This document shows, piece by piece, positions 9,801 through 19,100 of a stretch of 45,633 bases of DNA. This DNA comes from a virus. Made by a program: the position numbers and the translations under genes. The stretch is from the IMG/VR virus record IMGVR_UViG_3300012920_000073, positions 1 to 45,633 of that record, one strand, 5' to 3'. A model generated the notes under the pieces. That model made no database searches. It was not told the DNA's origin and saw only the letters and a list, made by a program, of their open reading frames with translations. Position 1 is the stretch's first letter. Every line of letters starts with the position of its first letter.

Positions 9801-11195
9801 TCAACCATTGATATTCTTGGTAACAGACTAGTTGATGTAAACTCTTATTCTTCTGTAGATCTTTCCAGTCCAGCAGATGTTGATCGTAAGATCATTGGAT
9901 TAATTCAAACTGGAGATACTAAGTTACCAACATCTACTTTAGTTGGTGGTAGTGGATCTGAAATGCCAATTGGCATTGAGCAACCTGGTGGTGCTCAAAT
10001 TGTATACATTGAACCAGACCCTGTTACCATTGAGGGAGTTGGTGGTGTATTAAGAATTCAAGACACTGTAACTGTTGTCTCCGCAGAGATTCAAGACATT
10101 GTTTCTCTCAACTCCATTTCCACTGTAAGTAGAGCAATTACTCAGACACAGCAAATTGAAATTCCAAACAATGCAATTAGTAATATCAACTTCTTTGAGA
10201 CTGCTGCATATCTTGATCTTGATTTCAATATTGGTGACAGCATTGTATACATCCCAGACACCACTAAGTTTGATCCACAAGGTCTACTTCTGATTGGTAA
10301 TGAGATTGTATACTATAACCGTAAAATTTCTGATAGATTCCTCAATGTTCTTAGAAATCGTAAAGGAACAACAGAGCAAAATTGGGTTGCTGGAACATAC
10401 TTAAGACAGATTCCTGAACTTGTATCTGTTGCATCTGCTGGTGTTGTTACAATTCAATCCGAGAGTGATGTCTCTATGGCATCTGGTGGTGCTATATCTG
10501 TGGAATTTGAAAGAAATGTTCAGAGAGAAATTTCATCTCCTGTAGATTTCTCTATTACCAGAGATGCATTTGAAGTTGTAGTAACTCCACCACCTGGTGG
10601 TGTGGTTGATAGATATCAAGAAAATGCATTCATTAACGATCCAGTTCAACAAAGAAATGGAAATGAAGTTGATCTAGATGATATTAACGGAGTATACTAT
10701 GTTGGATTGAGAAGTGGAGCACCTGATATTGCTGTCAGAAACTCCACGATAGGTGAACTGGAATATATTGGCAACTACACAGTTACTAATGTAGGACATA
10801 CAATTAGTCATTATAATAACATTTTTGATGATGGTGTAAATAATGTATCTGGAGTTACACTACAAGAGTTTAGTTTCTACTTCGCAGATCTAACTCTTGA
10901 TGATTTTGTTGATAGGGCAAATTCTAGTTTTGCTAAGTCTGGTACTCGTTTCAACTTGATGCCACCATCAATTCAAAACCCAGTGACAATCAGTGCTAGC
11001 ACTGGTGGTCTTGCTGGAACTATCAATGTTCAAAATACTACAGGATTCCCATCTACTGGTTACGCCTTTACCAGTAATGGATCTGTGTTCCAATACACAG
11101 GAAAAACGGCAACATCCTTTACAGGTGTTACTTTGACGAGAGGTCCAAACACAATTAATACCACTCACGAAATCATTCCGTTTACATTATCCTAA
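867..11195 (+). CDS. 7: Giant gp7-like baseplate wedge protein with YHYH domain
   Basis: This 3442-aa protein is over three times the length of T4 gp7 (about 1030 aa), the peripheral wedge protein that initiates baseplate assembly. Two stretches resemble the C-terminal half of T4 gp7: residues about 180-270 (DKRTLIKNIQKFYKSKGT, then an I-G-K-K-I segment) and about 1805-1845 (YVVKSK...THPAGF, T4 has VHPVGF). Between and after them lie added modules: five EIIxY...RG-type repeats, a YHYH domain (about 759-870, GFAYDGNPIYGPFGY), several GxGY beta repeats (about 550-650, 1180-1240, 1560-1665, 2920-2950), two LDGVLQ...SYTISG repeats (about 1965 and 2620), and two helical FGGN modules (2040-2142, 2275-2378). 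ATG 867 lies 5 bases after the gp6 stop. No signal peptide or membrane segment is seen. Wedge assignment is fairly secure; the role of the extra 2400 residues is unknown. Confidence 0.75.
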   Translation: MPAVKTKRISTLIETQLPAFISDEYELFSKFVQKYYEAQEVQGGTLDVINNLQKYADIDFYEKNILKQHDSLAVTITDSDTTITVTDAQSFPKKNGYIRIDDEIIFYATRTDTEFQDCSRGVSGNTSLGDLYEASNFTSTDAAPHNAGQKVLNVSNFFLYALVKNFENQYLGSFPEKYLRGEVDKRTLIKNIQKFYKSKGTTSSIKFIFNTIVAKDVSNKPEVYKPRDFTYKASESDWTNVYALKCKVVSGNVNDLIGKKIVQTATAEYGYADATVDNVYADGTADNEVIYNIVLAPETVNGSFAISTKTKLEKSVAGTDSTGDRINVSSTLGWEKTGSILIGTETINFKEKTVTQFIIDERQPSGAIAYPVGTAVYKPVTIANSDVTLLTFGVVYNLKPKSAQPYSSPGDKILVSRPGFETADAKIVQTGTNQTRWLLDQGTAPVIPTLPSIQTSLSQLTTDVSSIFADDQYYYITSSSFPSYKILDGSTVSETLLDQRILRIIRKEATRTTEKYKTPNRDVGILLNGVPVYGFRDHDSVRFGKLEEIKIDTQGRGYDKPPFVLIDQVPNKARAVLTGQVVERIIVDTQDVFPKTPEITITSGRNAAVRAIVTGGKVTSLVIDNPGEFYSSPPTVRIRDNAGRGRFADYEAVVNTDGNITGFNKLAEGNFYNQNTVIVDIIPVGENATGIPLLKEWNFNRYNKIETELDTEYGYIFQNYNISLEYGYGHVANPKALRVALNDNINSAGTEPAVKTHSPIIGFAYDGNPIYGPFGYENPLDSTSPIIRMTSSYSLNGTRKEGPSLSKYPLGSFNNDYTYTHKSGTLDENNGRFTITPDFPKGTYAYFITIDSNQVPQYPYILGENFYSLPVDSNYNSNINQDDIPKNSKKYLVPGMQGNGEGVIASIGEVKSGTVDSIDIIRSSDNFSVNSQVYFDNRGTEGSEVESIISSVKGKGVNYLECKEDKVVKLTTIQSAYLFADDTLNQPSSGASGSIVGTVRNDNTIVLRNVNGVFDETGTFSATIKTFIILLDQRSSYTKGATLSLTDGVNAPIATAEVLEGTSSQNTVQIKVLTGTWIVDDDYFLQSSNLFNTSGTKVVTLTSLSDGLNPFEVNQSVALIETAEPHGLGIGDKVTVDINPNDATKTKTYYLRKRLYQEATLIPPKNTSTIDFTGIGRYEILNGGADYTAGTYTSVALTGGSGTGATATFTVSNAGIVSGIQIQDAGSGYERGDYLSVADEDLVRSGASQSTARFTIYVGHVGVPAGGTKVTVDDALGFAVDDLIKIGEEILKIAGINGKDLSVIRGQEGTSDVDHFDGQEVSLYKAQYNFATNFQIFTGSGSGYIQSYNPVTHKIIVVYDYGTLLSTANELTLSSSFFDSSNPQRLVAVRSTEELIYKFEFSEDNSVFTPNPNINLQEFYKYKFDTSHSSLTGTYFDISPSNNFNLITEEKEESTILPGNSGAFTNVKFGFGSRLADNNYQTKRGTDFTNFYYFDRKNVVNSGGAFFKIITDPLQGVKTLNYVTPNRFVYDITSEPLWDGSGSISYTTTGQFAVGEINEVSIINLGLNYKKVPSIIGIDPTESYRASATVLFDNASKTITGVRVDNKGSNYVNPKVVITEGDGVDATFDIVVRNGEIFSLVVSRPGRGYTQTPKIQIIESDVEAFANSNSIGVPQSVTFVQNGGAFHLDRTVSSSFTSNYVAVLKNYNGDFRKGELVVQKVNGVEVFRARVAEWRFGSRLLKLENTVGIIRENVAIESYNMPVSGIVHSVFVSEFTEEISSFYDNLGFYSSDRGRLGVSNQKVIDSDFYQDYSYVVKSKTPIDQWRELIKSTTHPAGFKLFGQVDVEATASSEMPVELPKSSHFSVIQLWDPDKNKITVESTKQVTTQTIQTVESQRVRKSFGTAATSEFLFNEVRAFEFTLNAPFDGYYDTDGRLQGTTSFQILNDGTPFFPASDKGIIVTLDGVLQEPGVSYTISGDQIVFSAPPLGPGNKLTGDGGEVTPYKGVTFYGKVFQFKDDQYNTKHLRKIRNIFQRGGTWIDAANQIERNVEFIVNETIGYAKQTYSTLDWSTKQDDYERNIRAILDAYQHDIRFGGNVKTVDYTSIFNSSSDYLYIQNNKTQSNAIFAYATRLARLAIRNWDYTDNGVSYFAGGNKMIVTSTENIAVGMFVSSGRSFPPGTKIVSIDSATEVTLSSSALANSAGGGGAPTGTTFLSGTATTGPIATSTGAIVPGSDYNLPPGTIVTIPTSFSGSDLATFSWSGINNGTFYDAGNLITLNRSYIISESLTWAQAQYPGLNWGSYATKCGRDIGLILDAYVYHLKFGGNEKIVEAAQLYYRKNDYPYGEELYYISGQLTETVATFLYAKDLMIQAMRNQLPNADYNVSIDSVSPECAEVESALNTYHSIIETILTEGRGLVEKTPQNPNKAGNWTPTLTYSNYNILGDPLLPNQECNNVISAIDSLYDNLSDVLVEQSVTRTLPDYIDGESKEFELYWDDNTVVNTEEDEDLFLTINAVIQRPKFTEGYPLEDSYVIDRTVIPNVLKFDVAPIWDQDLGAKTIGEPTAVEKVAGIGVGNYKRLTIDYNLVDGVRNGPFLILDVEDYTVQNIEQEDCLYVFLDGVLQRKGFSYTISGPNITFNVSIKKEMKIDIRYLYGRNVGQVLNVYDYSPDSYFAQSRLSFDSPLLNDFLRYAWMGDAIGLPIHVWQQRANGTYNVIGQISNPVVTGNNAVFDVLGQNATIESGLDFTFVPKGYYDRQYVIADADISNVSLTYNIDDVGRKLLKTDDAIWSGSNYGVTYKKPFVSLSNGDQIRVEGEDKFRSIKRLPTVATSKDGRPGEQLTDDIFGTVSVESYTGITRGEGLSVIATIENGSIIKLTWNQRSYDPITQPTAYQYYTPPVLKFVPENGQGGGARANVLVSKGQVISVDIIDGGSGYTEAPKVIVTRRFDILSERDIGISKINILYRPYINIAQSGTVISTIDILGNRLVDVNSYSSVDLSSPADVDRKIIGLIQTGDTKLPTSTLVGGSGSEMPIGIEQPGGAQIVYIEPDPVTIEGVGGVLRIQDTVTVVSAEIQDIVSLNSISTVSRAITQTQQIEIPNNAISNINFFETAAYLDLDFNIGDSIVYIPDTTKFDPQGLLLIGNEIVYYNRKISDRFLNVLRNRKGTTEQNWVAGTYLRQIPELVSVASAGVVTIQSESDVSMASGGAISVEFERNVQREISSPVDFSITRDAFEVVVTPPPGGVVDRYQENAFINDPVQQRNGNEVDLDDINGVYYVGLRSGAPDIAVRNSTIGELEYIGNYTVTNVGHTISHYNNIFDDGVNNVSGVTLQEFSFYFADLTLDDFVDRANSSFAKSGTRFNLMPPSIQNPVTISASTGGLAGTINVQNTTGFPSTGYAFTSNGSVFQYTGKTATSFTGVTLTRGPNTINTTHEIIPFTLS
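4402..4590 (+). repeat. GxGY beta module inside the gp7-like protein
   Basis: The encoded segment has the form NGGADY, a short strand, ALTGGSGTGATATFTV, then IQDAGSGYERGDYL. The same pattern recurs in the other large structural genes here and in gp14. It is a protein-level repeat; the bases are only moderately conserved. Confidence 0.7.
6981..8000 (+). repeat. Two helical FGGN modules in the gp7-like protein
   Basis: Residues about 2040-2142 and 2275-2378 share the core R-(N/D)-I-xx-I-L-D-A-Y-xx-(D/H)-(I/L)-(R/K)-F-G-G-N and end in an A-(I/M)-RN segment. Between them sits an inserted beta module (about 7318-7470) with V-S-I-D-S-A-T-E-V-T-L-S. A cysteine sub-module (PECAEV, about 8040; NQECNNV, about 8218) follows. 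Two further copies of the helical unit are in the 3030-aa fibre-like protein at 29728-30840. Confidence 0.75.
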
Positions 11196-11202
11196 ATATT
11201 GC

Positions 11203-11216
11203 TATAAATATAAATA
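11203..11216 (+). promoter_or_regulatory. Tandem overlapping late promoter boxes upstream of gp8
   Basis: Two TATAAATA boxes overlap (11203-11210 and 11209-11216) in the gap between gp7 and gp8, about 38-50 bases before the gp8 ATG. TATAAATA is the T4 late -10 element read by the gp55 sigma factor, and NATAAATA is its known cyanophage form. Transcription from here would start in the gp8 leader. Confidence 0.75.
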
Positions 11217-11253
11217 ACTCAGGCACAAACTACAACGTCGGACAAAAAACACC

Positions 11254-13068
11254 ATGGCTGCAATTATTTCTGATAAGTTTCGTATTTTTAACGCGAAACA
11301 ATTCCTAGAATCTCTAACTGAGGGAGCGACTGACACGAGTCAGGAACGTTCTAGAATGTATTTCTTTGTGGGTCGCCCACAGCCCTGGAGAGCGTACTTA
11401 GAAGTCTATTCTAAGAATTCTACTGCATTTACTGTGGGAGACGAAGTGTATATTGGAACGTATGGATCCACCGCTTTCCGCGCCACAATCGCTGCAGTTT
11501 ATGATAGTGCCCTCCTTTTGACCGACGTTTTTGGCAGTGCTGGCGTTAACTCTGCTCCTCCTCTTGGTTCTGACCTAAAAGGTAGAACAGGTGGTGCTGG
11601 TGGTTCTGACACAGGTGCTACAGCTAAGTCTGGCGTTTATCGTTATGCAACTGAAGATGTTCCTCCTCTTCCACTTGATAACCAAAGAGAAAAAGTTAGT
11701 CTTTATGACGAATTGATTGCTGCCAAGCGTATTACTGATGCTTTTGCAAGAACAGTCATTCGTCGTTACAACTGGGACTTAGTAGCTAACCCTAAGTTTG
11801 ACATGTGGAAACCAGACTACGCTGCTACTCCAGGTGGCGGTGGTCAAATTGGTAAGCAAACTGCAACAGGTGCAAATACAATTGCAGATGCTAAGTTCTA
11901 TGTAATGAACTCTCAGTATGAAGTATTCAAGTGTCTTTACAACGGAGAAGGTCCTGGTAATAGCACTGGTCAAAACGCAACGGAAGAACCAACTACTGCA
12001 GGTGGTAACTACGCTGCTGGAACTGGTCTTTATACCGAAACTACTGGTGCTGGTTACATTTGGAAGTATATGTACACCATCCCTACTGATGATGTTCTGA
12101 AGTTCCTTTCTTCTGACTTCATGCCAATCGTTCTTCCTGCTAACAACTCTAGGACTGGTGTTGTAGCACAAGCTGTTGCAGGTGCATGTGACGTTGCTCT
12201 AATTGAAGACGCTGGATCTGGACTTCCTGCCTCTCAAACTCTTTATACTAGCATCAAAGGTGATGGAACAGGTGGTGTTGTAGAACTAGTAACAAATGGT
12301 GCTGGCACAATTACATCTGCAAGTATTCAAGCTCGTGGATCGGGTTACACCTATGCTAATGTTCTTTTAGGCAATGGAAACCTCTTCTCTGACACTGGTC
12401 TAAGCAGTGCAGTCGCGACAGGTGGTTCCGCTGTTGGTGCTATTGAGGTTATCCTACCTCCTGAAGGTGGTCATGGTTCTGATCATGAAACAGAACTTAA
12501 TGGTAAGCGCGTGATGACAAACATCCGTCTAACCTATGCAGAAGGTCAAGGTGACTTCCCTGTAGATAACGACTTCCGTCGTATTGGCATCATCGCTGAT
12601 CCATATAACTGGGGAACCACAACATTTGCTACCTCAGATACTCTCTCTGGATTAAGGTCCGTTAAAATTACTGGTGCTACTGCAGACTTCTCTGTTGATG
12701 AGAAAATTACTCAGACTGTAACTGGTGGTACTGCATATGGTACAGTTGTTTCTTGGACACTTGACAGTGGTTCTACTACCGCTGGTGTTCTTAAGTACAT
12801 CCAAACTAATGATGCACACACTGATCAGGGTGTTGTAAGAGCATTTGAGTCTAATGGTTCTAATGCCATTACAGGAGAATCCTCAACTGCCTCTGGTTCT
12901 GTAGACACAGGTTATAATTCCGCACTACTAGGTGTCACTTTTGCAAGTGGTCTAGCAGCACCTGAAATTGAAAACAACACTGGTGACGTTATTTACGTTG
13001 AGAATCGTCGTCTAATCACTCGCGCTCCTGACCAGATTGAAGATATCAAACTAGTTATTGAATTCTGA
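11254..13068 (+). CDS. 8: Baseplate wedge protein gp8
   Basis: The protein (604 aa) keeps the landmarks of T4 gp8 (334 aa). An N-terminal SDKFRIF segment is followed by FFVGRPQPW (T4 has FGRSEPW), YIWKYMYTIP lies at about 268-277 (T4 YVWEYLFEIP), and the C-terminus is IYVENR...DQIEDIKLVIEF (T4 IYMENR...DQTEEINILF). gp8 is the homodimeric part of the wedge that binds gp7 and gp10. The extra 270 residues include two insertions: a Gly/Thr-rich stretch at about 75-130, and a middle segment at about 310-560 with a GSGYTYANV repeat and a TGGTAYGTV module shared with neighbouring proteins. The ATG at 11254 begins MAAIIS; no strong ribosome binding site is seen. The gene has its own late promoter upstream and a terminator downstream. 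Confidence 0.93.
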   Translation: MAAIISDKFRIFNAKQFLESLTEGATDTSQERSRMYFFVGRPQPWRAYLEVYSKNSTAFTVGDEVYIGTYGSTAFRATIAAVYDSALLLTDVFGSAGVNSAPPLGSDLKGRTGGAGGSDTGATAKSGVYRYATEDVPPLPLDNQREKVSLYDELIAAKRITDAFARTVIRRYNWDLVANPKFDMWKPDYAATPGGGGQIGKQTATGANTIADAKFYVMNSQYEVFKCLYNGEGPGNSTGQNATEEPTTAGGNYAAGTGLYTETTGAGYIWKYMYTIPTDDVLKFLSSDFMPIVLPANNSRTGVVAQAVAGACDVALIEDAGSGLPASQTLYTSIKGDGTGGVVELVTNGAGTITSASIQARGSGYTYANVLLGNGNLFSDTGLSSAVATGGSAVGAIEVILPPEGGHGSDHETELNGKRVMTNIRLTYAEGQGDFPVDNDFRRIGIIADPYNWGTTTFATSDTLSGLRSVKITGATADFSVDEKITQTVTGGTAYGTVVSWTLDSGSTTAGVLKYIQTNDAHTDQGVVRAFESNGSNAITGESSTASGSVDTGYNSALLGVTFASGLAAPEIENNTGDVIYVENRRLITRAPDQIEDIKLVIEF

Positions 13069-13083
13069 TTCAAATACATATTT

Positions 13084-13118
13084 AAAAAATCCCCCTGAGC
13101 AATCGGGGGATTTTTTTT
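13084..13118 (+). terminator. Strong intrinsic terminator after gp8
   Basis: AAAAAATCCCCC (13084-13095) pairs perfectly with GGGGGATTTTTT (13105-13116) around a 9-base loop, giving a 12-bp stem followed by an eight-T run (13111-13118). It lies 16 bases after the gp8 stop. The A/T flanks make it potentially active in both directions. Confidence 0.93.
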
Positions 13119-13123
13119 ATCTC

Positions 13124-13131
13124 TATAAATA
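13124..13131 (+). promoter_or_regulatory. Late promoter for the DUF4815 gene
   Basis: A perfect TATAAATA box starts 6 bases after the T-run of the gp8 terminator and 42 bases before the next ATG. It is followed by CTAGG. The order terminator then promoter suggests a fresh transcription unit starting with the DUF4815 gene. Confidence 0.8.
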
Positions 13132-13165
13132 CTAGGGACTAGATACTAGTATTTGGCGGAGCACG

Positions 13166-16100
13166 ATGCCTCAGAAGACTAACCTAAATGTAAATCCTTA
13201 TTATGAGGACTTTGACGCGAGTAAGAATTTTTACAAAATTCTATTCCGTCCTGGATACTCTATTCAAAGTAGGGAGCTAACACAGGTACAATCCATTCTC
13301 CAAAATCAAATTGAGAGTTTTGGAAAGTACGCATTCAAGCAGGGTGAACTTGTCATTCCTGGCGAGGTAGGTCTTAATACAAAATTAGACTACGTTAAGT
13401 TGTCTTCAGTTTCTGAGGTTGCTATCTCAGAAGGAAATGACATCGTATACAAAAAATACGATATTAGTCAGTTGGTAGGACAACAACTACAAGGTCTTAC
13501 CTCTGGTGTTACTGCAACTATTCTAGCAACAAAATTAGCAACAGAGACTGCTGCTGATACTTTATTTGTTAGTTACATTAATAGTGGCAACTCTAATACA
13601 GAACCAACTTTCCGTCAAGGTGAAACTCTAGAAGTTGTTGATGGTGTCAATACACCACTTCTAGTTGTTGGTACAGATGGAAGTGTTCTTCCTACTAGTA
13701 TTGAGATCACTAACCCTGACACAGGAGAAGTTACTTCTCTAGAGAGTCCTGCAATGGGATTTGGATCTGCTGTAAAAGTAGAGGAAGGAATTTACTTTGT
13801 CAATGGGTATTTTGTTCGCAATGACGAAGCACTTCTAGTTATTGATGAATATTATAACAAACCATCTGCAAAAGTAGGATTTACAATTAAAGAAGAAGTT
13901 GTAACACCAGAAGCAGATGCATCTCTATATGACAATTCTATTGGATCTGCAAACTATACAGCTCCTGGAGCACATAGACTCAAAATTTCCCTAGAGTTAA
14001 AAGAGTTTGCTCTAAATGCAATTACTGATAAGAATTTTATTCAACTCCTAACAGTTTCTAGAGGAGTTATTCAAAGAAAAATTGAATCTACTGATTTCAG
14101 TGTTCTTGAGCAAACTTTAGCTCGTAGAACATTTGATGAATCTGGTGATTATGTTGTAGACAATTTCTCTGTTGATATCAGAGAATATGCACAAAAAGAC
14201 GGCAACAGAGGTATCTACGGCATTGATGAGTTTGGTCTCTATAATGGAGAATCTGCCAGTGATGCTGCCAGAAAAATGATCGCTAGCATCGGTCCTGGTA
14301 AAGCATATATCAAAGGATACGAGATTGTCAATAAAGAAACTAAGTATCTTGAAATTAATAAAGCAAGAGAAAGTCTTTCAACTGATAATGTAAATCTTAA
14401 GAGCAAAGGTCTTCCAACTTACAGTGTTACTAATGTATTTGGTAGTGTTCCTTTAAACAAAGAAGGATCAGAACTAACAGCATATCCTGATGTATTTCTA
14501 TATTCTACATTTAATGATGGATCTATTGGTCTGAATGATACAGAACTTTCTACAGATCATAGACAGACTATTGACAGAAGAGGAAAGATTTTTAATACTG
14601 ATGATGGAATTAAAACCATCACTCTACAAATTACAAATACTGTTACATTAATTGGAGCAGTATCAGATGCAACGTTCCAAACTCAATTTGGCGAATTGTT
14701 TTTTGTAAAAACTAGAAGTGATTTGGGTACTCCAACAGCTGTTAGTTCTTTTAAAACATTATCGTTTGCAACATCAAATAAACCACTAATTAATTCTTCA
14801 GAATCAGTTCAGTTTTTAGAACTAACAGTATTTGGTAATAAGAGTGATTTAGAATTATTACTATTGGAGTATGATCTTTCTGATAGTGAATTTAAGAGAA
14901 AAATTTATCTATCGGAAGCTGATGCTTCTGCAAATAATAATGAGTTTGGTTTTATTGTAGATTATTCTGATATTATCACGCCTGTTATTGGAAAAACAAA
15001 ACCAAGTAATTTCTTTTTACAACAGAAAGGACCTGGATTTAATTCAGATTCTGATATTATTCTATCTAAAGGTCGTTTAGAAGCAGGAACCACTGCATAC
15101 AATACTACATTTGGATACTCTTATTTTGATCCTCAATTCTTCACCAAAATTCAATTAGAAAATGTTCCAGCTGGTGCTAATGCATTTGATGAAGGTAAGT
15201 ATGTATTTGGTATTGATAGCAATGCATATGGTGTTGTAGAAGGATCTTCTGCTGGTGTTTACAGTACAGGAAGAATTTTATTCGTAAAAACTCTATCTGG
15301 TAAGTTCCAATCTGGTGAAACAATTAGAGATGAAGATGGCAATACTGTAAAAATTGCAAAAGACAATACAATCTCTCACTTTGTAGTTCAAAATAGAGGT
15401 TTGGGATATGCTGATGGTTGTTCTTTATTAATTAATGGTCTTGAATTTGATGCATCAAAAATTGATCTAGGTAAAAATATTGCAGGCAATATTTACAATG
15501 CTACTATTATTAATAGAAGAGCAGTAAATATTGAATATGCACAACCACCTGCGGTAACTGTCAAAAATCCAGATGGAGCAGCCTCTCCTAGTTCTGCAGC
15601 TTCTGTTGTACCAATTCTATTCAGAAATACTGTTACAACTTATACACCACAGAATGTCAAGTCTATTGGTTGTTTTTATGGTTCTGGTAACTCCAACTCT
15701 TTCTCTGCAGATGTAGTTGTAGATAGTCAAACTTTCTCTGAAATTAAAGCAGTTACTAACTTTACATTCTTCGGATCTCAAGGATCTAATTTTGTGGAGT
15801 CTACTAGTTTTAGTGCTGATGCATCTGTCCTATTGCAGCAAGGAGATCTTGTACAATTCTCTGATGATAACAATAATTTAGTTCGTGCTATTGTACAATA
15901 TGCAACAAAACAAGAAGGATCATCTAAATCTAGAATTTACTTAGATACAGTTTTACCTGGTGGTGTTACAAATACAAGTATTGTACGTTTACGTCCTAAA
16001 GTAGCAAATACTAATTCTGGAACATTGTTGTTCCCAACAGGAAGTAAGCAAGTTTCTAAAATTTCTGCTGGTGGAGATGATACTAAGATTAAGTATTACT

Positions 16101-19100
16101 TCCGTAGAGATTTTGTAACTACTGCTTCTTCTGGTGGTGGTGTAATTACATTCGCTGCACAGTTACCATTTGGCACACAAAGATTTGCAGCTTTCAGTGA
16201 AAGTAATTTCATCATGACTGTATTAGATCCTGGCGATGCTCCTAATATTTCCGAAGGAGATATTATTTACGTTGGAGAGGACTCGGTTGAGATTACTTCT
16301 GCTACTGATACTGCTAGTGGTCTTACTTCTGGTAGTATTAGTCTACAGTTACCATCAACGTATTTTGGAACTATTCCTTCTAATGGTGCATTCCCTAAAC
16401 TAAAACTTACAGCAACTCTTGAAGTATCTAATGCAAAACCAAGACTTAAGACTGCAGTAAAAAATAAGAGAATCGTTGTTGCTTCTGCTGGAGATCGTGT
16501 TGTTCCATTTAGAGGACAAGACTATGATAATGAAGTTGTAGAGACTTTATCATATTCTGATGCTTTTAAATTAAGATATGTCTATGAAGGAACTTCATCT
16601 CAAGCACCAGATGTAGATTCTGCTGGTAATCTAATTTCAGGAACTGACATTACTTCCAGATATACATTTGATAATGGACAGAGAGATACATTATATGATG
16701 TTTCTAGAATTGTTCTAAAACCAGGATTTGATCCTGCAGTTGGACAATTGCTTATTGCATTTGATTACTTTGAACAATCCCAAGGAGACTTCTGTACAAT
16801 TGATAGTTATCTACACGAAGCAGGTGTTCCAGAAGATGAAATTCCATCTTTCAACTCTTCTGTTCATGGAAACTTAGAACTTAAGAACGTAATTGATTTT
16901 AGACCCAAAGTAGATAGCAGTGCTATCATTCCTGGTTTCCTTAATATTGCGTCTCTTGAGACTACTGCTGGATCATTCTCTGGTTCTGGTGCTGTACTAG
17001 CAAGTACACCAGCTCCTGACTTGAATTTGGAATACACTTTCTCATTCAGTCAAGTACAATACTTAGATCGTATTGATGGTGTTTTCTTAGATAAAAAGGG
17101 ACAGTTTATTGTTAAAGAAGGTAACTCTTCCTTAAACCCAACTAAACCAGATCCAATTGATGATGCTGTACCTCTTTTCTATGCATATATTCCTGCATTT
17201 ACGAAGACAACTAAAGATGTAAGAATTACTCCAGTTGATAACCGTCGTTATACAATGCGTGACATCGGTAAATTGGAGAAGCGTATTGAGCGTCTTGAGT
17301 ATTATACTACACTTAGTATTCTTGAGCAGCAAGCTCTTAACATGCAAGTTAAGGATCAAATTGGTTTAGACCGATTTAAGTCTGGTTTCTTTGTTGATAA
17401 TTTTGAAGCACACAAAGTTGGCAACTTGCAATCTCTTGATTACAGATGTGCAGTGGACAGTCAGCAAAGTGTCCTACGTCCTCAATCAAAAGAAGATTCT
17501 GTAAATCTAGAAGAAGTAAATGTAAGAGAAGATCAAAGATCTGTTTCTGGTTACAAGAGATCTGGAGATATGGTAACATTACCTTTCTCTCCTTTGAACT
17601 TACTAGGAAATGATTTTGCATCTAAGACTTTAAATCCAAATCCATTTGTTGTTCTTCAATATGTTGGTGATGGAGAGATTTCTCCATCTATTGATCATTG
17701 GTATGATCAAAATGAAGAACCACTAGTTGTAGATACTAACACAGATCTATTCAACATTTTCTTAGCAAAAGAAAATGTAAAAGAAAGTTTCTCTAGTCTA
17801 TTCAATTCTTTTGTAGTTAACTGGGTTGGAACATCCTCTTCTTTCACCACAATTAATTCTTTGGGTGAAAACAATACACAGCAAGCTACAACATCTGTTT
17901 CTCAAGCATCAGTTGCAAGTTCTTCTAATATCAGTCCTCAAAACAATGAGGTAGGCAAAGGAGTTCCAACTAAGAGTATTGGCGAAAGTTTAGTCTCAAC
18001 TTCCCTAGCATTCTTTGCCAGAAGCATTCCTGTCAGATATGTTATTAGAAGAATGAAACCTAATACGAAGATGTATGTCTTCTTAGAGGGAAGAAATATT
18101 GGTCGTTGGGTAAATCCAGACCTAAGATTTACAGGTATTGCTGGCAACTCTCTATCTGCATTCAATGGTGAGATTACAACTGATGAGTATGGTAATGCTA
18201 GCGGACTAATTGTTGTTCCTGCTGGTTTACCTCCACTTGAAAATGCAACTTGGACTGGTGATGTAGATACTCTACCATATGATACCTCTGCTGAAGAAGT
18301 ATCAATTACTTCTGGTGTACTAACCTTTAGATTTACTTCTAGTGCAACTAATGCTCCTAAAGGAGAAGTAGATAGTTATACTGAAGTTAAGTATTATGCT
18401 ACTGGTCTCCTTCCAGAGAATCCTGCAAGCATTGTATCTACTAAACCTTCTTACTTCAAATCTAATGAAGGTGTACAGTTAATTGAAAGCAATACTGATA
18501 ATCCTATCAGACCTAATCCTCTTGCACAAACATTTAAGGTTGAAAACCTAGAGGGTGGTTGTTTTGTTACTGGTGTTGATATGTTCTTCAGCAAGAAGAG
18601 CACTAATATTCCAGTCAAAGCATATATTTCTAATGTTGATGCAGAAAAACCAGCTAAAAATATTGTTCCTGGTTCTGAGAAGACACTCTCTCCAAATACT
18701 TTCCTTAAGTGTTTTGCTAGTGGTAATATTGCAGTTTTCAAAGGCGAGAGTGTAACAGGTGCTTCTTCTGCTGCTTCTGGTCCTATTCTTAAGATCTTTG
18801 ATAAGAACAATGTAGAGTTAGTATCTACTGCATCTGGTAAGTATAGTCTTACTAATGAGCAAGTTTATACTATAGTTCTAAGTAATCACAATGGTAAATC
18901 TTTTGTACAGAATGAAGATCTAATTATTCCTTCTGTTACTGAAGCAAATGCAAAAGATGCTACTGATCTTGTTCTTGCTATTGCAAAAGATAGCGGTAAA
19001 GTCTCTAGAATGAGAATTGCCAACCCTGGTCAAAATTATGATAGCGCAATTTTAACTATTGAGAGTCCACAACTTCCTGGTGGTGCTACTGCAACAGCTA

